Assembly (NCBI GenBank): GCA_022867625.1
Contig: JALIFM010000005.1
Coordinates: 124,001 to 188,000, forward strand
Source: Lachnospiraceae bacterium NSJ-143
GTDB lineage: Bacteria > Bacillota > Clostridia > Lachnospirales > Anaerotignaceae
Reading direction: 5' to 3'
DNA length: 64,000 nt
The notes below the pieces were generated by a model. It saw nothing but the letters and a program-made list of their open reading frames with translations, did no database searches and was not told the DNA's origin. The translations under genes and the position numbers were made by a program. The first letter of the stretch is position 1; each line of letters begins with the position of its first letter. This document shows positions 1 through 8,513 of the stretch, piece after piece.

Positions 1-1
1 C

Positions 2-322
2 TTTATGAATACTGAGACATTTGAGCAGATAGCCGTAAACGCTGAACAGATTGGCGACACGCTTAAATTTGTTAAAGAAAACGAAATGGTTAAAATACTT
101 TCACATGAGGGAGCTGTATTCGGTATTGAGCCTCCACTTTTTGTAGAGCTTGAAATTACAGAGACAGAGCCTGGATTTGCAGGAAACACTGCTCAGGGAG
201 CTACAAAGCCAGCTGTTGTTGAAACAGGGGCTACAGTAAACGTACCTCTTTTCATCAATCAGGGCGAAATTATTAAAATTGATACAAGAACAGGCGAGTA
301 CCTTGGCCGTGTGAATAGCTGA
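2..322 (+). CDS. efp: Elongation factor P, C-terminal part (5' truncated by window edge)
   Basis: Translation factor that relieves ribosome stalling at polyproline stretches. The reading frame is open at the left edge, and the visible part covers the middle and C-terminal OB-fold domains. Recognisable stretches are [10 protein letters not shown], the [11 protein letters not shown] strand, the [11 protein letters not shown] loop and the closing [18 protein letters not shown], all typical of bacterial EF-P. The modified-lysine domain I lies outside the window. The gene ends in TGA and is followed by a hairpin terminator, so it closes its transcription unit. Confidence 0.95.
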   Translation, partial: FMNTETFEQIAVNAEQIGDTLKFVKENEMVKILSHEGAVFGIEPPLFVELEITETEPGFAGNTAQGATKPAVVETGATVNVPLFINQGEIIKIDTRTGEYLGRVNS

Positions 323-348
323 TTAAACACATAAATGATTTAATCATA

Positions 349-389
349 AAAAGCTGCAGGATGGTTTAATCCTGTAGCTTTTCGTTTTT
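349..389 (+). terminator. Rho-independent terminator after efp
   Basis: A 14-nt arm (AAAAGCTGCAGGAT) pairs, with one mismatch, with ATCCTGTAGCTTTT across a 6-nt loop, and a T-rich tail follows. It separates efp from the permease gene downstream. Confidence 0.8.
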
Positions 390-424
390 AATTGATACAG
401 ATAATTATAAAGAGGTTTGTTAAA

Positions 425-1315
425 ATGGGGAAAAACTATTTAAAATACATATTGTCGCTGCTTATATTTGGCTCTAACGGTATTATAGCAAGCGGCATAG
501 GCTTGAGCAGCACAAGAATTGTGCTTTTCAGGACAATTACCGGAAGCCTGTTTTTGAGTGCTGTTTTACTGGCTGGTAAAGACAAGCCGCGGCTTGGAGA
601 AATTAAAAGGCAGTTAATACCGTCGGCTGTATCTGGAATTTCAATGGGGCTGAGCTGGATATTCCTTTTTGAAGCATACAGGCAAAGCGGTGTGAGCACA
701 GCTACGCTGATGTATTACTGCGGACCGGTTATAGTAATGGCTTTGTCGCCGTTTGTTTTTAAGGAAAGGCTTGAAGGCGGAAAAATTTTTGGCATAGTGA
801 TTGTGCTTGTTGGAATGGTGCTTGTAAACGGTGCAGATTTTTTAAATAGTGGTCTGTCGTTTGGAATGGCATGCGGTTTGCTTTCTGCGGTTTTGTATGC
901 CCTTATGATTATATCCAATAAAAAAATAAAGGGCATATCCGGTATTGAGATAACATGGATGCAGCTGATAACAGCCTTTGTGGTAGTGTTTTTGTGTTCA
1001 GTTTTTACCGACCGCAGTCCGGTAATAATAAGCACAGAGGGGTTTATCAGGCTTTTAATACTCGGCATAGTAAATACCGGGTTAGGGTGTTTCTTATATT
1101 TTTCATCTATAAATGTAATGCCTGCTGGCTCTGTAGCAATACTGAGCTATATTGACCCGTTGTCTGCCCTTGTTTTTTCATCTGTATTCCTTTCAGAACA
1201 TCTGAGTCTGCAACAGGCTGTAGGCGCGGGTTTAATACTTTGTGGAGCGGCGGCAGGTGAGCTTTTGTTTTCTCACAGGAGAAAAAACAGGGAGACGGTA
1301 AAAAATACCGTGTAA
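425..1315 (+). CDS. EamA/DMT-family transporter (paralogue 1)
   Basis: Inner-membrane permease of the drug/metabolite transporter superfamily, about 296 residues with ten hydrophobic segments in two EamA repeats. The YYCGPVIVMALSPFVFKERL stretch ends the first repeat, and IDPLSALVFSSVFLSEHL is the matching part of the second. Substrate cannot be told; relatives export amino acids or metabolites. The ATG at 425 is preferred over an upstream in-frame start at 392 because AGAGG sits 9 nt upstream. It is a close relative of the permease at 33452-34375 and a looser one of 1735-2637. It appears monocistronic, with a tRNA gene following. Confidence 0.85.
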   Translation: MGKNYLKYILSLLIFGSNGIIASGIGLSSTRIVLFRTITGSLFLSAVLLAGKDKPRLGEIKRQLIPSAVSGISMGLSWIFLFEAYRQSGVSTATLMYYCGPVIVMALSPFVFKERLEGGKIFGIVIVLVGMVLVNGADFLNSGLSFGMACGLLSAVLYALMIISNKKIKGISGIEITWMQLITAFVVVFLCSVFTDRSPVIISTEGFIRLLILGIVNTGLGCFLYFSSINVMPAGSVAILSYIDPLSALVFSSVFLSEHLSLQQAVGAGLILCGAAAGELLFSHRRKNRETVKNTV

Positions 1316-1328
1316 AAATATTTTTATA

Positions 1329-1357
1329 TTGATTTTACTTCATTTATATGCTAAAAT
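1329..1357 (+). promoter_or_regulatory. Sigma-70 type promoter of tRNA-Leu
   Basis: TTGATT at 1329-1334, a 17-bp spacer, and TAAAAT at 1352-1357. The -10 ends 11 bp before the mature tRNA 5' end, so the primary transcript should start close to the tRNA. Confidence 0.7.
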
Positions 1358-1368
1358 AATTCTGTTAT

Positions 1369-1452
1369 GCGGACATGGCGGAACTGGCAGACGCGCCAGA
1401 CTCAAAATCTGGTTATGGTGACATAGTGTGGGTTCGATTCCCACTGTCCGCA
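1369..1452 (+). tRNA. tRNA-Leu (anticodon CAA)
   Basis: Acceptor arms GCGGACA and TGTCCGC pair fully, with A as discriminator. The anticodon arm CCAGA-CTCAAAA-TCTGG gives anticodon CAA, reading TTG. A long variable arm (around TTATGGTGACATAGT) marks a class II tRNA, and the T-arm GTGGG-TTCGATT-CCCAC is canonical. CCA is not encoded. Confidence 0.97.
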
Positions 1453-1457
1453 TGCAG

Positions 1458-1488
1458 AACCCCTTGAATATCAAGGGGTTTTATTTTT
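1458..1488 (+). terminator. Terminator of tRNA-Leu
   Basis: Perfect stem AACCCCTTGA / TCAAGGGGTT with a very short loop, followed by TTATTTTTT. It lies directly after the tRNA. Confidence 0.85.
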
Positions 1489-1723
1489 TGTGTTGCTCAG
1501 CAGCCTAGAATGGTGTTATCTGGACTATTGTTAATGGCAGTCTGGTATTGAATAATCAAATAATACAGTAAATTCAAGGCTTGGGCGAAAACGGCGTAAA
1601 TTCATGCAATTATAAAAATTAGCTGTTGCAGCTTAGACTCCGAGTGTCAGCATTCTTTTCATGATTAGTCATGCCGATTTTTATTTGTTGAACAGCCACG
1701 CTGAGAAAGTAAATATAGACAGC

Positions 1724-1755
1724 AAAAATGACGCTCACAGAGCGTCATTTTTTTG
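1724..1755 (-). terminator. Bidirectional terminator overlapping the stop of the DMT gene
   Basis: Stem TGACGCTC / GAGCGTCA with a 3-nt loop, flanked by A5 on one side and T7 on the other, so it can end transcription from either side. The stop codon of the minus-strand permease lies inside the stem. Confidence 0.8.
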
Positions 1756-2637
1756 TTCTTTCACTTTATGCTTCGTCAGAGCTTTAATATCGGTTTCACT
1801 TGCTGCCATGGCTCCTATAACCATAACCGCGCCTATGACCTGAGGAACGGATATGCCTTCATTAAGGAAGAAATAGGAAATGAACACGGCTGAGGCGGGT
1901 TCTGTATAGCTTAAAAGTGCGGCCTCGTGTCCGGGAATGTTTTTTATGGCTGAAAAATAAACAAGAAAAGCCAGCCCGGTATAAACTATACCTATTATAA
2001 AAAGGTTAAATACATTCTCAAAATCCAATGCGCTCATGCTGATTCCTCCTGAAAAGGCGGCATATATGCTTGCAGTTAAAAATCCTATTAAAAACTGAAC
2101 TACAGTAAGGTCTATACCCGAAATGGATTTTACTGATTTGCTTCCCACAGTAACTATAGCGTAAAAAACAGCAGCCAGAAGCGCACAGCCAATGCCCAGC
2201 ATTGGGTTTGATTCGGTTGCCGCACTTTTTGAGTATGCGGTAAGTATTATTCCTGCAAATGTAATTATAAGGCAGATTATTTTCTTCAGGCCAATATGTT
2301 CCTTAAAAAAGATTTTGGAAAGTACTGTCACTATCACTGGGGCTACATAATAACACACAGTGGCTTTTGATATTGTTGTGTATTTATATGACTCAATAAG
2401 CATCATTGAATTAAGAGCAAGGGCGGCTCCAGATATGATTAGTATTTTTATATCAGGCCGGATTTTACTGAAGTTTAGCTTTCGCCGCTGGATTTTGAAA
2501 ACAAGGAACATAAACGACAGGGCGATAAGGTACCTGAAAAAAGTTATCTGGTATGACGGAAGTGTTACTTTTCTTGAGAACACCCCGGTGGTACTCCAGA
2601 CAATCATTGTTAAAATAATCATAATCCTATTCTTCAT
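1735..2637 (-). CDS. EamA/DMT-family transporter (paralogue 2)
   Basis: Permease of about 300 residues with ten predicted membrane segments in two EamA repeats (VCYYVAPVIVTVLSKIFFKEHI and, in the second half, YTEPASAVFISYFFLNEGI). Probably an exporter of small metabolites, substrate unknown. Translation most likely starts at the ATG at 2637, because GGAGGGG lies 6-8 nt upstream. The TTG at 2652 gives a longer frame but sits inside that ribosome binding site. It ends in a lysine-rich cytoplasmic tail. It stands alone between a bidirectional terminator and the promoter region of the catabolic operon. Confidence 0.85.
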   Translation of the reverse strand: MKNRIMIILTMIVWSTTGVFSRKVTLPSYQITFFRYLIALSFMFLVFKIQRRKLNFSKIRPDIKILIISGAALALNSMMLIESYKYTTISKATVCYYVAPVIVTVLSKIFFKEHIGLKKIICLIITFAGIILTAYSKSAATESNPMLGIGCALLAAVFYAIVTVGSKSVKSISGIDLTVVQFLIGFLTASIYAAFSGGISMSALDFENVFNLFIIGIVYTGLAFLVYFSAIKNIPGHEAALLSYTEPASAVFISYFFLNEGISVPQVIGAVMVIGAMAASETDIKALTKHKVKEQKNDAL

Positions 2638-2814
2638 TTTATTCCCCTCCAAAAGTCAACAGCAATACAATTTATAAGTTATGTATAAAAAAGGCATGTT
2701 CAAGTTATCGAATATTGAAAATATATTCTGCTAAAAGGAATTATATATCAATATGTACATAATATCAACGCATAATTTTGTATAGTTTATTTTGAAAAAC
2801 ATTTACCAAACTTA
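2638..2814. other. AT-rich intergenic region upstream of the catabolic operon
   Basis: Divergent spacer between the DMT permease and the catabolic operon. Apart from the ribosome binding site of the minus-strand gene, nothing gene-like is visible. It presumably contains the permease promoter. Confidence 0.5.
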
Positions 2815-2843
2815 TTGACATTTTCGGACAACATAATTATAAT
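2815..2843 (+). promoter_or_regulatory. Consensus sigma-70 promoter of the M24-TRAP operon
   Basis: Perfect TTGACA (2815-2820), a 17-bp spacer and perfect TATAAT (2838-2843). Predicted start of transcription is near 2850, giving a leader of about 150 nt before the first gene. A promoter this strong usually needs a repressor; the palindrome just downstream is the obvious site. Confidence 0.85.
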
Positions 2844-2862
2844 CATAATTGTAAGATTTAAA

Positions 2863-2875
2863 GGAATATAATTCC
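2863..2875 (+). promoter_or_regulatory. Predicted IclR-type operator
   Basis: Perfect palindrome GGAAT-ATA-ATTCC about 13 bp downstream of the predicted transcription start. The same GGAAT-N3-ATTC(C/T) element recurs at 10938-10950, below the promoter of the IclR-family gene. A looser copy, GGAAT-N7-ATTCT, lies at 2913-2929. Position and sharing suggest repression of this operon by that regulator. Inference from sequence only. Confidence 0.55.
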
Positions 2876-3000
2876 GTATAACAGAATGAATGGTAGCAAA
2901 AATCTCTTATTTGGAATTATGTGGATTCTAGGGTATCTTGCGAAAATGTTGATTAATTATTAAATAATTTAATTTTAAAATCTTTGAAAGGGTGGTTTAA

Positions 3001-4176
3001 ATGAAAACTTTGTATTTTTCTAATGAAGAGTACATGGAAAGACTTGCCAACACAAAAAAGAGCATGGAGGAAAAGGGTATTGACGTGCTCATAGTTACAG
3101 ACCCTGCTAACATGAATTACCTTACAGGATTTGACGGATGGTCATTTTATGTACATCAGGGTGTAATAGTAGCTCTTGATGAGGAACAGCCAATCTGGTT
3201 CGGACGCGGACAGGATGGAAACGCTGCAAGGCTTACTACATATCTTGATGAGAAAAATATTTTTCCATACACAGACGACTATGTAAATTCAACTGTAAAG
3301 CACCCATACGAATTTGTAGCTGACATACTCAAGGAGAGAGGCCTTGACAAAAAGAATATTGCTACAGAGACAGATGCTTATTATTACTCGGCAAAATGCC
3401 AGCAGACTATTGAAAGATGCCTTCCGGACGCTACATTTAAAGACGGCTACAATATTGTAAACTGGGTTAAGATTGTAAAGAGCCCTGCTGAGATAGAGTT
3501 CATAAAGAAGGCTTCTGTTATTGTACAGAATGCTATGGATGTAGCTTACAACATGATTGATATAGGAGTACGCCAGTGCGATGTTGCCGCTGCGGTATAC
3601 CATGCTCAAATCAGCGGAACAAAGGAATACGGCGGAGAGTATTCTGCAATCGCTCCTCTTATGCCTGCCGGCATAAGAACATCAACACCTCACCTCAGCT
3701 GGACTGACGGACCTTACAATGACGGAGATACAGTAATACTTGAGCTCAGCGGTAACTACCGTCATTATCACTGCCCGCTTGCAAGGACAATGATTCTTGG
3801 AAACGCATCACAGAAGGTACGTGACCTTGGCGCAACAGTATCTGAAGGACTTACAGCGGCTCTCGAGGGAATTAAGCCTGGTATGCTCTGTGAGGATGTA
3901 GAAAGAATCTGGGCTAAGACAATAGCTAAGAGCGGATTTGTAAAGGATTCACGTATTGGATACTCAATGGGTCTCAACTTCCCTCCAGACTGGGGCGAGC
4001 ACACAGCAAGCCTTCGTCCTGGGGACAAGACAGTGCTTAAGCCTGGCATGACATTCCATATGATACCTGGTATCTGGCTTGATGACTGCGGCGTTGATAC
4101 AAGTGAGCCTTTTGTAGTAACAGAGACAGGCGCTGAGCCTTTCTGCCATTACAGACGTGAGCTTCTTGTTAAATAA
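3001..4176 (+). CDS. M24-family (creatinase / ectoine-hydrolase-like) hydrolase
   Basis: A 391-residue pita-bread-fold protein with creatinase N-terminal domain (about 10-150) and M24 domain (about 165-390). Where metal-dependent M24 peptidases carry Asp ligands, this one has E248 and the HCPLART stretch (about 257-263). The usual Glu ligand near the C-terminus is replaced in FHMIPGIW. Together with the PPDWGE motif (328-333), this points to the metal-independent branch that includes creatinase and ectoine hydrolase (DoeA/EutD), not an Xaa-Pro peptidase. It is first in an operon with a TRAP transporter, amidohydrolase, PLP enzyme and RidA, so it probably opens an imported C-N compound. Substrate unknown. 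Confidence 0.75.
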   Translation: MKTLYFSNEEYMERLANTKKSMEEKGIDVLIVTDPANMNYLTGFDGWSFYVHQGVIVALDEEQPIWFGRGQDGNAARLTTYLDEKNIFPYTDDYVNSTVKHPYEFVADILKERGLDKKNIATETDAYYYSAKCQQTIERCLPDATFKDGYNIVNWVKIVKSPAEIEFIKKASVIVQNAMDVAYNMIDIGVRQCDVAAAVYHAQISGTKEYGGEYSAIAPLMPAGIRTSTPHLSWTDGPYNDGDTVILELSGNYRHYHCPLARTMILGNASQKVRDLGATVSEGLTAALEGIKPGMLCEDVERIWAKTIAKSGFVKDSRIGYSMGLNFPPDWGEHTASLRPGDKTVLKPGMTFHMIPGIWLDDCGVDTSEPFVVTETGAEPFCHYRRELLVK

Positions 4177-4203
4177 TTCCGTCCTCGGTTTAAGGTAAAA
4201 GTA

Positions 4204-4248
4204 AATGGCCGTATTCAACTGAAAACGTTTCTGTAGAATACGGCCATT
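4204..4248 (+). repeat. Intra-operon stem-loop between the M24 gene and the TRAP genes
   Basis: 13-nt arms AATGGCCGTATTC / GAATACGGCCATT pair perfectly around a 19-nt loop. No T-run follows, so it is more likely a processing or mRNA-stabilising structure that sets different levels for the enzyme and transporter genes. Confidence 0.6.
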
Positions 4249-4290
4249 ATTACAGAACTTTAAAAGGAATACTCAGAAGGAGGAAATTTG

Positions 4291-4839
4291 ATGAAAAAAA
4301 TCGACGCGGTTTTAACAAAAATCGAGGAAGCGGTTTTGAGTTTTTCAATACTGATAATGGCAATAATACTTATCGGCGGTGTAATAAGCAGGACAGTTTT
4401 TAACTCAAGCTGGACATTTACAGAAGAAGTAGGCATATTCCTTAACTGTGTAGTTACATTCTTTGGAATAGGCTACTGTGCAAGGGAAGCAAGGCATATA
4501 AGCATGTCAGTTGTTTATGACCTTACAAGCTCTAAAATAAAAAAATTATTTGCTTATATTATAACTATTTTAACTGCTCTCATAATGGTTTATGTTGCAT
4601 ATCTTGGATTCAGGTACACAATGAGTGTTTACAATCTTGGAAGGGTTACTGCGGCACTGCGCATACCTTCATGGATAACGGTTGTTTGTCTCCCTATAGG
4701 ATTCGCCCTTGGAGCAATAGAATATTTCCGTACATTTTTGCTTAATGTACTGGACCGAAAAAACGTACACATTTCAAGCAAATTCAAGCTTGGTGAAAAT
4801 ATGGAAAACTATGATGACGAGAAAGGGGGAATTGAATAA
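4291..4839 (+). CDS. TRAP transporter small permease (DctQ family)
   Basis: Small membrane subunit of a tripartite ATP-independent periplasmic-type transporter, about 182 residues with four hydrophobic segments (roughly 14-34, 45-68, 83-104, 125-147). The SWTFTEEVGIFLNCVVTFFG and AREARHISMSVVYD stretches are typical DctQ signatures. It pairs with the large permease in the next gene. The ATG at 4291 follows AGAAGGAGG by 7 nt and is preferred over a TTG one codon earlier. Its stop shares one base with the start of the large subunit, implying translational coupling. Confidence 0.9.
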   Translation: MKKIDAVLTKIEEAVLSFSILIMAIILIGGVISRTVFNSSWTFTEEVGIFLNCVVTFFGIGYCAREARHISMSVVYDLTSSKIKKLFAYIITILTALIMVYVAYLGFRYTMSVYNLGRVTAALRIPSWITVVCLPIGFALGAIEYFRTFLLNVLDRKNVHISSKFKLGENMENYDDEKGGIE

Positions 4840-6104
4840 TGGTAGCCTTATTACTCGGCTTAATGGTATTCTTCCTTATATTTAACTTCCCTATGGTTAT
4901 AGCAATGGTTGCGGCTCCTCTGGCCGTAATGTACAACTATATGCTCAATATGGATATGGCTATGGCCAGCCAGCAGCTTATAGCCGGCGTTTCATCAACT
5001 GTTCTGCTTTCAGTTCCCATGTTTGTACTTGCCGCCGACATTATGTGCGCCGGACAGACAACAAACAGGCTTCTTGACCTTGTTGAAACATTTGTAGGGC
5101 ATATCCATGGCGGTATGGCTATAACTACAGCGGCTACATGTACAATTTTCGGAGCTATTTCAGGTTCTACACAGGCTACTGTTGTAGCTATAGGCAAGCC
5201 TATGAGAAACAAGCTCCTGACTCTCGGCTATAAGGACAGTGCAAGCTCGGCTCTTATTATCTGTTCGGCCATAATAGCGCTTCTTATACCACCGAGCATA
5301 TCTATGATTATGTATGCCGTAGTTACTGGCTCGTCAGTAGGCGATTTGTTTGTAGCAGGCGTTGGCCCCGGCATATTCATGCTTGTTGTGTTTTCGATTT
5401 ACAGCTTCTTTTATGCCAAATCAGCCAAGATTCCACAGCTTAAAAAAGCTACATGGGGCGACAGGCTTGCGGCGTTTAAAAAGGCCATACTTCCTCTTGG
5501 TTTCCCTGTAATTATATTTGCCGGAATCTATTCGGGAAAATTTTCTCCTACAGAGGCAGCGGCAATTTCGGTACTGTACGCGTTTATACTGGAATTTTTC
5601 ATATTCAGGACAATAAAAATTAAGGACCTTTACAGAATATGCCTCAGCACAGCGGTTACAACAAGCGTTGTATTTATACTTGTGGCTGGCGGACAGCTTT
5701 TCTCATGGGTAATATCATATGCACAGATACCTCAGATGCTCACTTCTGTAATACTTGGCACAGACCCATCGGCAATAAGGATTCTTATCACTGTTACAGT
5801 ATTCTTCTTTATAGGCTGTATGTTTGTTGACTCACTTGTTGTTATAATCATACTTTCGCCTATATTCTTCCCAATAGCTATGCAGGCGGGAATAAACCCT
5901 ATACATCTGGGTATCATTGTAACACTTCAGGCGGCAATAGGTTCAGTATCCCCGCCATTTGGCTGCAACATATTTACTGGCTGTGCTATATTCAACAAGC
6001 CATATGCGGAGATTGTAAGAGGCCTTCCTCCATATCTTATAATGCTTGTTATAGTTTCAATAGTAGTTATACTGTTCCCACAGCTTTCACTGTTCCTTCT
6101 GTAA
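4839..6104 (+). CDS. TRAP transporter large permease (DctM family)
   Basis: A 421-residue, very hydrophobic protein with about twelve segments, the Na+- or H+-coupled translocation subunit of the TRAP system. Family signatures include the GAISGSTQATVVAIGKPM stretch (about 105-124), IPPSISMIMYAVVTGSSVGDLF, and near the C-terminus QAAIGSVSPPFGCNIFTGCAI. It works with the small permease before it and the lipoprotein two genes on. Start overlaps the stop of the small permease by one base. Confidence 0.93.
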   Translation: MVALLLGLMVFFLIFNFPMVIAMVAAPLAVMYNYMLNMDMAMASQQLIAGVSSTVLLSVPMFVLAADIMCAGQTTNRLLDLVETFVGHIHGGMAITTAATCTIFGAISGSTQATVVAIGKPMRNKLLTLGYKDSASSALIICSAIIALLIPPSISMIMYAVVTGSSVGDLFVAGVGPGIFMLVVFSIYSFFYAKSAKIPQLKKATWGDRLAAFKKAILPLGFPVIIFAGIYSGKFSPTEAAAISVLYAFILEFFIFRTIKIKDLYRICLSTAVTTSVVFILVAGGQLFSWVISYAQIPQMLTSVILGTDPSAIRILITVTVFFFIGCMFVDSLVVIIILSPIFFPIAMQAGINPIHLGIIVTLQAAIGSVSPPFGCNIFTGCAIFNKPYAEIVRGLPPYLIMLVIVSIVVILFPQLSLFLL

Positions 6105-6119
6105 GAAAGGCGGGATAAA

Positions 6120-7301
6120 ATGTTTGACATAAAAAAAGAAATTTTGAATTACGAGAGCGAGCTTATAGCTTTAAGGCGTGACTTTCATGAAAACCCTGAG
6201 CTGGGCTACCACGAGTTCCGTACTTCAAAAATAGTTTCGGATTACCTTAAAAACCTTGGCATGGAAGTTAAGAATGTTGCAAAGACAGGAGTTGTAGGGC
6301 TTCTGAGAGGTACAGGAGGTCCTGGAAAGACACTGCTTATGAGAGCGGATATGGACGCTCTGCCTGTTGAGGAAAAAACCGGACTTCCATACAGCTCAAA
6401 AACACCCAATGTGATGCATGCCTGCGGGCATGACGGACATACGGCTATTCAGCTTATTGTGGCTAAAATACTTGCAAACCACAGAGATGAGTTCAAAGGC
6501 GCAATCAAGTTTATATTCCAGCCGAATGAGGAAGAAGCAGGGGCTCTTGACATGATAAACGAAGGTATATTGCAGTCGCCTAAGGTAGACGGGGCCTGTG
6601 CCCTTCATCTGTGGAGTCCTGTAAAAACTGGAAGGATTGGCTTGAGCAGCGGCCCTGTGCTTGGAACAACTGAGGAGTTTGAGCTTAAGATACTCGGCAA
6701 AGCCGGCCATACATCAACTCCGCATACTGCAAAAGACGCGCTTTTGGGTGCCGCAAAAGTAGTTGACGCTGTACAGAGCCTTGGTACAAGAGAATTTGAC
6801 CCATTATGGCCTATAGCTATAATGTTTGGCAAAATACACGGCGGCAGCGCCAGAAACGTGATTACAGACTGCGTTGAGCTTGGGGGCACTATAAGATTTC
6901 TGTTTCCAGATGAGAATGTGAATAAGCCGAAAGTGCTTGAGGCGTTTGAAAAATCAATAAGGGGAACATGCGAATCCCTTGGACTCGGGTACGAGCTTAA
7001 ATACATACCAAGCAACCCGTCTCTTATTAACGACCCGTCTATGGTGTCATTAATCAGACAATGCGCTGAGGAGACCTACGGTGTAAAGGACAATATTGAC
7101 GAGTTTAAGAGCCTTGCGGGAGAGGACTTTGCAGAAATCAGCCAGAGAGTGCCTTCAGTAATGACATTCATAGGTATTTACAATGAGGCCGCAAAGAGCT
7201 GCTATCCGCACCACCATTCAAATTTTGATATTGACGAGGATATGATGAAGTACGGCGCTGAGCTTCATATAAGAGCTGCGCTTAAGTTTTTAAACAATTA
7301 A
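6120..7301 (+). CDS. M20D-family amidohydrolase (catalytically complete copy)
   Basis: A 393-residue member of the aminoacylase/hippurate hydrolase/IAA-amide hydrolase group, which removes acyl groups from N-acyl amino acids. Active-site features are intact: RADMDALP (75-82), HACGHDGH with metal ligands C102 and H104, the EEE cluster at 137-139 containing the general base and a ligand, HLWSP, and the C-terminal HHHSNFDIDE. A dimerisation domain lies between about 185 and 300. It sits between the TRAP permeases and the TRAP binding protein, so it probably acts on the imported compound or on the product of the M24 enzyme. A close paralogue at 11121 has lost C102. Confidence 0.88.
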   Translation: MFDIKKEILNYESELIALRRDFHENPELGYHEFRTSKIVSDYLKNLGMEVKNVAKTGVVGLLRGTGGPGKTLLMRADMDALPVEEKTGLPYSSKTPNVMHACGHDGHTAIQLIVAKILANHRDEFKGAIKFIFQPNEEEAGALDMINEGILQSPKVDGACALHLWSPVKTGRIGLSSGPVLGTTEEFELKILGKAGHTSTPHTAKDALLGAAKVVDAVQSLGTREFDPLWPIAIMFGKIHGGSARNVITDCVELGGTIRFLFPDENVNKPKVLEAFEKSIRGTCESLGLGYELKYIPSNPSLINDPSMVSLIRQCAEETYGVKDNIDEFKSLAGEDFAEISQRVPSVMTFIGIYNEAAKSCYPHHHSNFDIDEDMMKYGAELHIRAALKFLNN

Positions 7302-7338
7302 AAACCAACATTAATCATTTTTAGGGAGGGCAATATTT

Positions 7339-8433
7339 ATGAAGAAAAAACTTTTATGTATGGCTTTGGCGGTAGTAGTGTTTGCGGGGCTTACAACAGG
7401 CTGCGGCAGAAGGGGCTCAGGCGCGCAGGCAACAGGCGGAGCTGCAGCCTCAGGCTCGGCACAGTCTTCTGCAACAGGTGAGGAAACATACACATGGCGT
7501 ATGGCACATGAGGAATACAACGGGGATATGCAGGACGTTTACTGTCAGGAATTTGCAAAGAAGCTCAATGAGAATTCCGATGGAAGAATCAACCTTCAGA
7601 TTTATGGTGTAGGCCAGATTGGCGATGCTCTCCAGCAGTGCGAGCTCCTTCAGAACAACGGACTTGAGTTTGCTATGATTTCTCCGGGAAACACAGGCAC
7701 TATCGTTCCTGAAAATCAGCTTTTCTCACTTCATTATCTTTTCCCAAATGATTTGGAAAAGGCTCAGGAGGTTCTCAACACAAGCAAAGCTCTTAACGAA
7801 AAGCTCGTTGCCAAGTATGTGGAAAAGAATATCCTTCCTCTCTCATTCTGGACAGAGGGCGCTATGTGGTGGACAAGCAATAAGCCTATCCACACACCAG
7901 CAGATTTTAAGGGACTTAAATTCAGAACAATGCAGTCACCTGTAATCGTTGCAGCTTATGAGGCTTACGGTGCAAACCCTACACCTATGAGCTATACAGA
8001 GGTTTATTCAGGTCTTCAGCTCAACATGATTGACGGACAGGAAAACCCTATCAGCGCAATCCAGAGCTCTAAATTCTATGAGGTACAGAAATACCTTACA
8101 GAGGCCAACTCAAATATCTATGTAACAGCAACATGCGTTAACCCTACATTCTTCAACAGCCTTCCAGAGGATATTCAGCAGATTGTACTTGACACTGTTG
8201 AGCAGATGAAGGGACGTTCATATGAGATTCAGGATGAGCTTAATGGCGGAGCGCTGGAAAAAATCCAGGAAGCAAGCGATATCGCTGTTGAAAAGCTTAC
8301 TGATGAAGAAAGAGAAGCTTTTGCTGAGGCTGCTCAGTCTGCTTACGGAAAATATAAAGAATTAGTAGGCGAGGACGGTTCAGCTATACTTGACGAGCTT
8401 ATGGCTGAGGTTGCAGCAGCAGAAGGAAAATAA
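7339..8433 (+). CDS. TRAP transporter substrate-binding lipoprotein (DctP family)
   Basis: A 364-residue extracellular solute receptor. It has a lipoprotein signal peptide with lipobox LTTGC (about residues 18-22), a Gly/Ala/Ser-rich linker, then a DctP domain starting ETYTWRMAHEEYNGD. GLKFRTMQSP carries the arginine that in this family binds the substrate carboxylate, so the ligand is probably a carboxylic acid. The AGGGAGG site is close upstream. It delivers ligand to the permeases encoded at 4291-6104. A stem-loop behind it may stabilise its mRNA, as is common for binding-protein genes. Confidence 0.92.
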   Translation: MKKKLLCMALAVVVFAGLTTGCGRRGSGAQATGGAAASGSAQSSATGEETYTWRMAHEEYNGDMQDVYCQEFAKKLNENSDGRINLQIYGVGQIGDALQQCELLQNNGLEFAMISPGNTGTIVPENQLFSLHYLFPNDLEKAQEVLNTSKALNEKLVAKYVEKNILPLSFWTEGAMWWTSNKPIHTPADFKGLKFRTMQSPVIVAAYEAYGANPTPMSYTEVYSGLQLNMIDGQENPISAIQSSKFYEVQKYLTEANSNIYVTATCVNPTFFNSLPEDIQQIVLDTVEQMKGRSYEIQDELNGGALEKIQEASDIAVEKLTDEEREAFAEAAQSAYGKYKELVGEDGSAILDELMAEVAAAEGK

Positions 8434-8452
8434 AAACACAAAATGATTATTA

Positions 8453-8476
8453 TGCGGGAGATTTCTGTTTCCCGCA
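8453..8476 (+). repeat. Stem-loop behind the binding-protein gene
   Basis: TGCGGGA / TCCCGCA arms with a 10-nt loop and no T-run. Probably a 3' mRNA stabiliser or partial attenuator, allowing more binding protein than downstream enzyme. Confidence 0.55.
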
Positions 8477-8513
8477 TATATTAACTAAATTTGCGAAAGA
8501 AGAGTGAGTGGTA

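Noticed and set aside
2638-2652. TTG start extending the DMT permease by five codons
   Set aside because: The TTG lies within the GGAGGGG ribosome site that serves the ATG at 2637.
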